Source: Chitinophaga pinensis (GTDB lineage: Bacteria; Bacteroidota; Bacteroidia; Chitinophagales; CAIOSU01). From it: a stretch of 64,000 bases of DNA. Where the stretch lies: NCBI GenBank assembly GCA_945901065.1, contig CAMDKI010000001.1, positions 372,001-436,000 on the forward strand. Reading direction: 5' to 3'. The translations under genes and the position numbers were made by a program. The notes under the pieces are model-generated. The model worked only from the letters and a program-made list of their open reading frames with translations. It was not told the origin of the DNA and did not search any database. Below, piece by piece: positions 60,746 to 64,000 of this stretch. Every line of letters begins with the position of its first letter. Positions within the stretch are counted from its first letter, which is position 1.

Positions 60746-63625
60746 GTGAGAATTTTGTTCGCTGTTGTGGGTTGTTTGCTGTTGTCCGCTACCTCAAGGG
60801 CACAATACCCCTTTTATCACAGTATCACTACCGAAGAAGGCCTGCCCAGCAATGAAGTTTATAGCATTTTGCAAGACAAAGCCGGATTTATCTGGATTGG
60901 TTGCGATGTAGGTTTGGTTCGTTTCAACGGGGTCTCGTTTAAGCAATACAAAAATCAGGCACAAAAAAGCAGGGTAATGGCAGGCCTAGTCGTTTCGCCA
61001 GATGGGCGTATATATGGCACCAATTTCAGTAACCAAATATTTTACTACGAAAATGATAGCCTATACGAATTGAAAGGATGGCAAGGTAATGTTGCAAACA
61101 TATCCATTGACAAGGAAGCGAACTTATGGGTATCGGGTTTAGATGGGCTATTTGTTTATAACGAGCAAAACAAAACGTGGAGCGAACCCGATAGTGGTAT
61201 AACTGGAATCCGAGGTGCCATCGTTAATAGCATGGGTGCCGTTTGGTTTTTGAACTCTAAAGAAAATAAGGTGGGTAGCACGCACCATGGCTCGACCCAG
61301 TTTTATGAAGTGAAACACACAGAGAACGTTGATTTTAACCTAGCCACCTACTATTTGTTTGTAGGCACAAGTGGTGAATGGGTAATATCGGTGGCCAATG
61401 GCGATTTATATAAGCGCAAAGGGGAGACTTTCGTGCCATTCGTATCAAACAATCTTAACAAAGAGTTGGTTGGCAGAAAGTATAATCATATTAGGGAAAT
61501 GCCCGACGGTAATATATGGTTCTGCTCGTTTAGTGGCATAGTAGTGTATAACCCCAATACCGATGAGGCCAATGTACTGTTCGATGGCATATCGTTCTCA
61601 AATTTTTTATTGGATAGTGAGCAAGGCTTATGGCTTACTTCTTTAAACTCTGGGTTGTTGTACATTCCGGATTTGAGATTTATGAGCTGGAGCAGCGAAT
61701 TTAATGCCATACCCACCAACAATACTACCCAGCTTAGCCTAGCTGATAGCAACCTATATTTTGCGACATCCGATGGGTATTTTGGAAGTATAGACGTTGT
61801 AACCAGAAAGGTTGAAAGCTATTATTCAGGGTCGCGAACCGATATAAACGGGCTGTATTTCGATGCCCAAACGCAAACGCTTTCCTTTAATAGTTTTAGT
61901 AATTTGTATAGTTGGCATGGCGATAAGCTGAAATTGCATCCAGTTGCTTCTCCGCCCGTGAAAGCAATATTGAGGGTAAAGGAAAAACTGTTTTATGCAA
62001 CTTCATTTGGTGTTTATGCCGCTGATGCCATTTTAGGCGACCCAAGCAGCCGTAAGCTAACCGATGTATGGGCAAGAGACTTGCTACATAACGCAACTGA
62101 TAATAAGGTTTGGGTAGCTACCGATAATGGAGTTGTATTGATTGATGCGGTTTCGGAAGAATTGGACACGGTATTCTTTTCGGGCAAGCAGATAATTGCA
62201 TTGGGTAGTCAGGATGCCAACACCTATGCCTTGGTTTATACCGGGCAAATTATGGTTATCGACTCTCGAAACCAAACCAAACTATTGGCCACGCTGCCAA
62301 ACAATGCTAATGGCAACGATATTGAAATTGCCGATGGTAATATATTGGTAGCTACCAACCAAGGACTTTGGGTTTACCATTTGGCATCAACGTTATGGAG
62401 CCGTATTGATAAGACTATGGGTTTGGCATCCAACAACGTTAAGGCCATTAAAGTATTCAAAAACCAAGTTTGGCTGGCAACTGGCAACGGATTGCAAACC
62501 ATACCGCTGGCATACAGGTATGATAAGCCATTAGCAAAAATATATTTGGCACAGCTTGCCGTAAATAGCATTGCCCAGCACCTTAACCAGCCATTGCAAC
62601 TGGATTATAGAGATGTTTTTAGTTTTGTGCCTGAAGCAGCCGCATTTAGTTCGCTAGGCAAATTTCAATATGCTTATCGGATAATAGAGGCCGATACGAC
62701 ATGGCAATTGTTGCCAGCCACTACCAAATTATTTGCCGTGCCCAGTATAGCACCGGGCAACTTTACCTTTCAGCTCAAAGCCATTGATCATTCAGGGCGC
62801 GATTCAGAGAATATTATAACTGTCAAAGGATATATGCAGCCGCCTTTTTGGCAACGCTGGTGGTTTTATGTTTTGTTGGCAGCTTTAGGGGTTGCTTTGG
62901 CTTTTGTTGGCTTTAGATACCGACTAGCTTCTATCCGACGAAAGCAACAGTTGGAGCTAGATCGGATTAGAATCGAGAACGAGTTGGAACTGTCTCAACA
63001 GGCAGCATTGAAAGCACAAATGAACCCACATTTTGTTTTCAACGTACTAAACTCTATTAAGAGTTATGTTTACGAGAACGACAAAAAAAGTGCAGCGGAG
63101 TACTTAAACACCTTTGCAAAGCTCATTAGGCGAATACTAACCATGAGCAGCGAAGCGAATGTAAGTTTGGAGGAAGAGCTTAATGCCCTAGAGTTATACA
63201 TACAGCTCGAAGGCATGTTGCTCGAGCCTCCTTTTGAATATTCAATTGTAGTAAATCCGGAAATTGACACTCACGCTATGCGTTTGCCCGCGTTATTGAT
63301 TCAGCCGTATGTAGAAAATGCCTTTAAGCATGGCCTCCGGCACCAACAGGGTTTTAAGAAATTGGACATTGAAATTGAGCAATTATCAAGTGGTCTTTTG
63401 CAAATATCCATTCATGATAATGGTATAGGTAGGCAAGCGGCTAATTTATTGAATCAGGATAGGCCGACCGAACACCAATCTTTTGCTACTGCGGCAAACA
63501 GCAAACGATTGGCTTTGTTAAATAATAGCCAAGCAGGAAGCGTAAATGTAATATACATTGATAAAACTAGCAATTCGGGCTTGACTGCGGGCACAGCCGT
63601 AATTATCACCATCAAAACGATATGA
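60746..63625 (+). CDS. Propeller-type sensor histidine kinase (LytS group)
   Basis: 959 residues from GTG 60746 (reading MRILFAVVGCLLLSATSRAQ), a good signal peptide. A periplasmic sensor of two seven-bladed propellers (Reg_prop repeats such as GLPSNEVYSILQDKAGFIWI, about 25-600) is followed by a Y_Y_Y-type beta domain about 610-695 and one transmembrane helix about 707-728 (WWFYVLLAALGVALAFVGF). A LytS-type His_kinase domain follows: phospho-acceptor His about 761 in QMNPHFVFNVLNSIKSYV, then an ATPase region with LLIQPYVENAFKHGL (N box) and IHDNGIGRQAA. CATATTTG at 60734-60741 is one base off a -7 box. Its stop overlaps the response-regulator ATG by 4 bp, so the pair is co-translated. The ligand is unknown. 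Confidence 0.92.
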   Translation: MRILFAVVGCLLLSATSRAQYPFYHSITTEEGLPSNEVYSILQDKAGFIWIGCDVGLVRFNGVSFKQYKNQAQKSRVMAGLVVSPDGRIYGTNFSNQIFYYENDSLYELKGWQGNVANISIDKEANLWVSGLDGLFVYNEQNKTWSEPDSGITGIRGAIVNSMGAVWFLNSKENKVGSTHHGSTQFYEVKHTENVDFNLATYYLFVGTSGEWVISVANGDLYKRKGETFVPFVSNNLNKELVGRKYNHIREMPDGNIWFCSFSGIVVYNPNTDEANVLFDGISFSNFLLDSEQGLWLTSLNSGLLYIPDLRFMSWSSEFNAIPTNNTTQLSLADSNLYFATSDGYFGSIDVVTRKVESYYSGSRTDINGLYFDAQTQTLSFNSFSNLYSWHGDKLKLHPVASPPVKAILRVKEKLFYATSFGVYAADAILGDPSSRKLTDVWARDLLHNATDNKVWVATDNGVVLIDAVSEELDTVFFSGKQIIALGSQDANTYALVYTGQIMVIDSRNQTKLLATLPNNANGNDIEIADGNILVATNQGLWVYHLASTLWSRIDKTMGLASNNVKAIKVFKNQVWLATGNGLQTIPLAYRYDKPLAKIYLAQLAVNSIAQHLNQPLQLDYRDVFSFVPEAAAFSSLGKFQYAYRIIEADTTWQLLPATTKLFAVPSIAPGNFTFQLKAIDHSGRDSENIITVKGYMQPPFWQRWWFYVLLAALGVALAFVGFRYRLASIRRKQQLELDRIRIENELELSQQAALKAQMNPHFVFNVLNSIKSYVYENDKKSAAEYLNTFAKLIRRILTMSSEANVSLEEELNALELYIQLEGMLLEPPFEYSIVVNPEIDTHAMRLPALLIQPYVENAFKHGLRHQQGFKKLDIEIEQLSSGLLQISIHDNGIGRQAANLLNQDRPTEHQSFATAANSKRLALLNNSQAGSVNVIYIDKTSNSGLTAGTAVIITIKTI

Positions 63626-64000
63626 GCCAACCTATAACAGCAATAATAGTAGATGATGCAGCCCAAGCGCGCAAGTTGTTGCGGCTTATGCTTGCCGAGC
63701 ATGCCCCCCAAGTGGTGGTAAAAGGTGAGGCAGCCAATGTGGTTGAGGCTTTGCAATTAGCCATAGCGGCCCAACCCGATGTGGTGTTTCTGGATATTGA
63801 AATGCCCGGTAAATCAGGTCTTCAGTTAGTAGAAGAATTACAAAATGCTTGCTTACAATGCGATGTTATTTTTACAACTGCCTACAATAAATATGCGGTA
63901 CAAGCTTTTCGTCTTTCAGCGGTTGACTACCTTCTGAAACCGATTGATGAGAGCCAATTGATTGAAGCTGTTGAAAAGGTAACAGGCAGAAAAAACGCAG
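63622..64000 (+). CDS. Response regulator, probably LytTR type (3' end outside window)
   Basis: 126 residues of the N-terminal part; the frame is still open at the window edge. ATG 63622 overlaps the stop of the kinase gene (ATGA). A receiver domain is clear: Asp11-Asp12 in IIVDDAAQ, phospho-acceptor Asp58 in VVFLDIEMPGKSGL, Thr in IFTTAYNKYAVQAF, and Lys106 in VDYLLKPIDE. The DYLLKPI form and pairing with a LytS-type kinase predict a LytTR DNA-binding domain beyond the edge. It should be phosphorylated by the kinase and regulate transcription. Confidence 0.9.
   Translation, partial: MSQPITAIIVDDAAQARKLLRLMLAEHAPQVVVKGEAANVVEALQLAIAAQPDVVFLDIEMPGKSGLQLVEELQNACLQCDVIFTTAYNKYAVQAFRLSAVDYLLKPIDESQLIEAVEKVTGRKNA

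Overview
The window looks like chromosomal DNA from a free-living or environmental member of the Bacteroidota (Cytophagales/Chitinophagales/Saprospirales-like; the genus cannot be told from sequence alone). Evidence: several secreted proteins end in type IX secretion (T9SS) sorting domains of type A and type B; a PorP/SprF protein, SprB-type repeats and DUF4397 domains are present; the primary-type sigma factors are short (MRQL start); promoters have TANNTTTG -7 boxes; and starts lack clear Shine-Dalgarno sequences. No rRNA, tRNA, CRISPR array, transposase or phage module was found.

Layout. 1-2 kb: ligA, running off the left edge. 2-9 kb: a large T9SS cargo with an Omp28/thioredoxin-like domain, a small T9SS cargo, an M28 peptidase, a barrel-only Omp85 protein, a Ser/Thr/Pro-rich exported protein and psd. 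9-13 kb: a pterin dehydratase, a fasciclin protein, a region-2-only sigma-like protein followed by a full sigma-70 factor, then an array of about 160-bp repeats with co-varying hairpins. 13-18.5 kb: a T9SS type B protein overlapping porP/sprF, an NlpC/P60 peptidase and a GT39-like membrane glycosyltransferase with TPRs. 18.8-25 kb: parC, a PH-like membrane protein, an SOS-like divergon (XRE-S24 repressor and dinB) and two orphan antitoxin-like genes. 25-33 kb: galU, a four-repeat DUF4397 protein, an unknown beta-repeat membrane protein, a propeller/FN3 T9SS protein and a nitroreductase. 33-48 kb: a 2375-residue adhesin-like protein without a sorting domain, tsaD divergent from tamB, and prfC. 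48-55 kb: two alpha/beta hydrolases, a small membrane protein, a GNAT acetyltransferase with aspartate kinase, an exported GH13 enzyme and a gene-free 0.7-kb repeat tract. 55-64 kb: an operon of a PlsB-like acyltransferase, gpsA and an SRAP protein, a SPOR-like coiled-coil protein, a LonSB protein, and a LytS-type propeller kinase overlapping its response regulator, which runs off the right edge.

Functional links. gpsA makes sn-glycerol-3-phosphate, the probable substrate of the acyltransferase it overlaps; psd acts later in phospholipid synthesis. The S24 repressor, DinB and the SRAP protein are all DNA-damage functions. The type B cargo and PorP/SprF form the usual T9SS cargo/anchor pair.

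The most unusual features are non-coding. (1) Four or five tandem units at 12.3-13.1 kb share a conserved core (GGTTGGTTTTGAGAC) followed by hairpins whose arms change with pairing kept. (2) Intergenic arrays of degenerate 7-bp repeats, each locus with its own heptamer and several built as long inverted repeats, occur in at least nine places. (3) A probable small RNA with a C(UUCG)G hairpin and its own terminator lies at about 49.45-49.58 kb.
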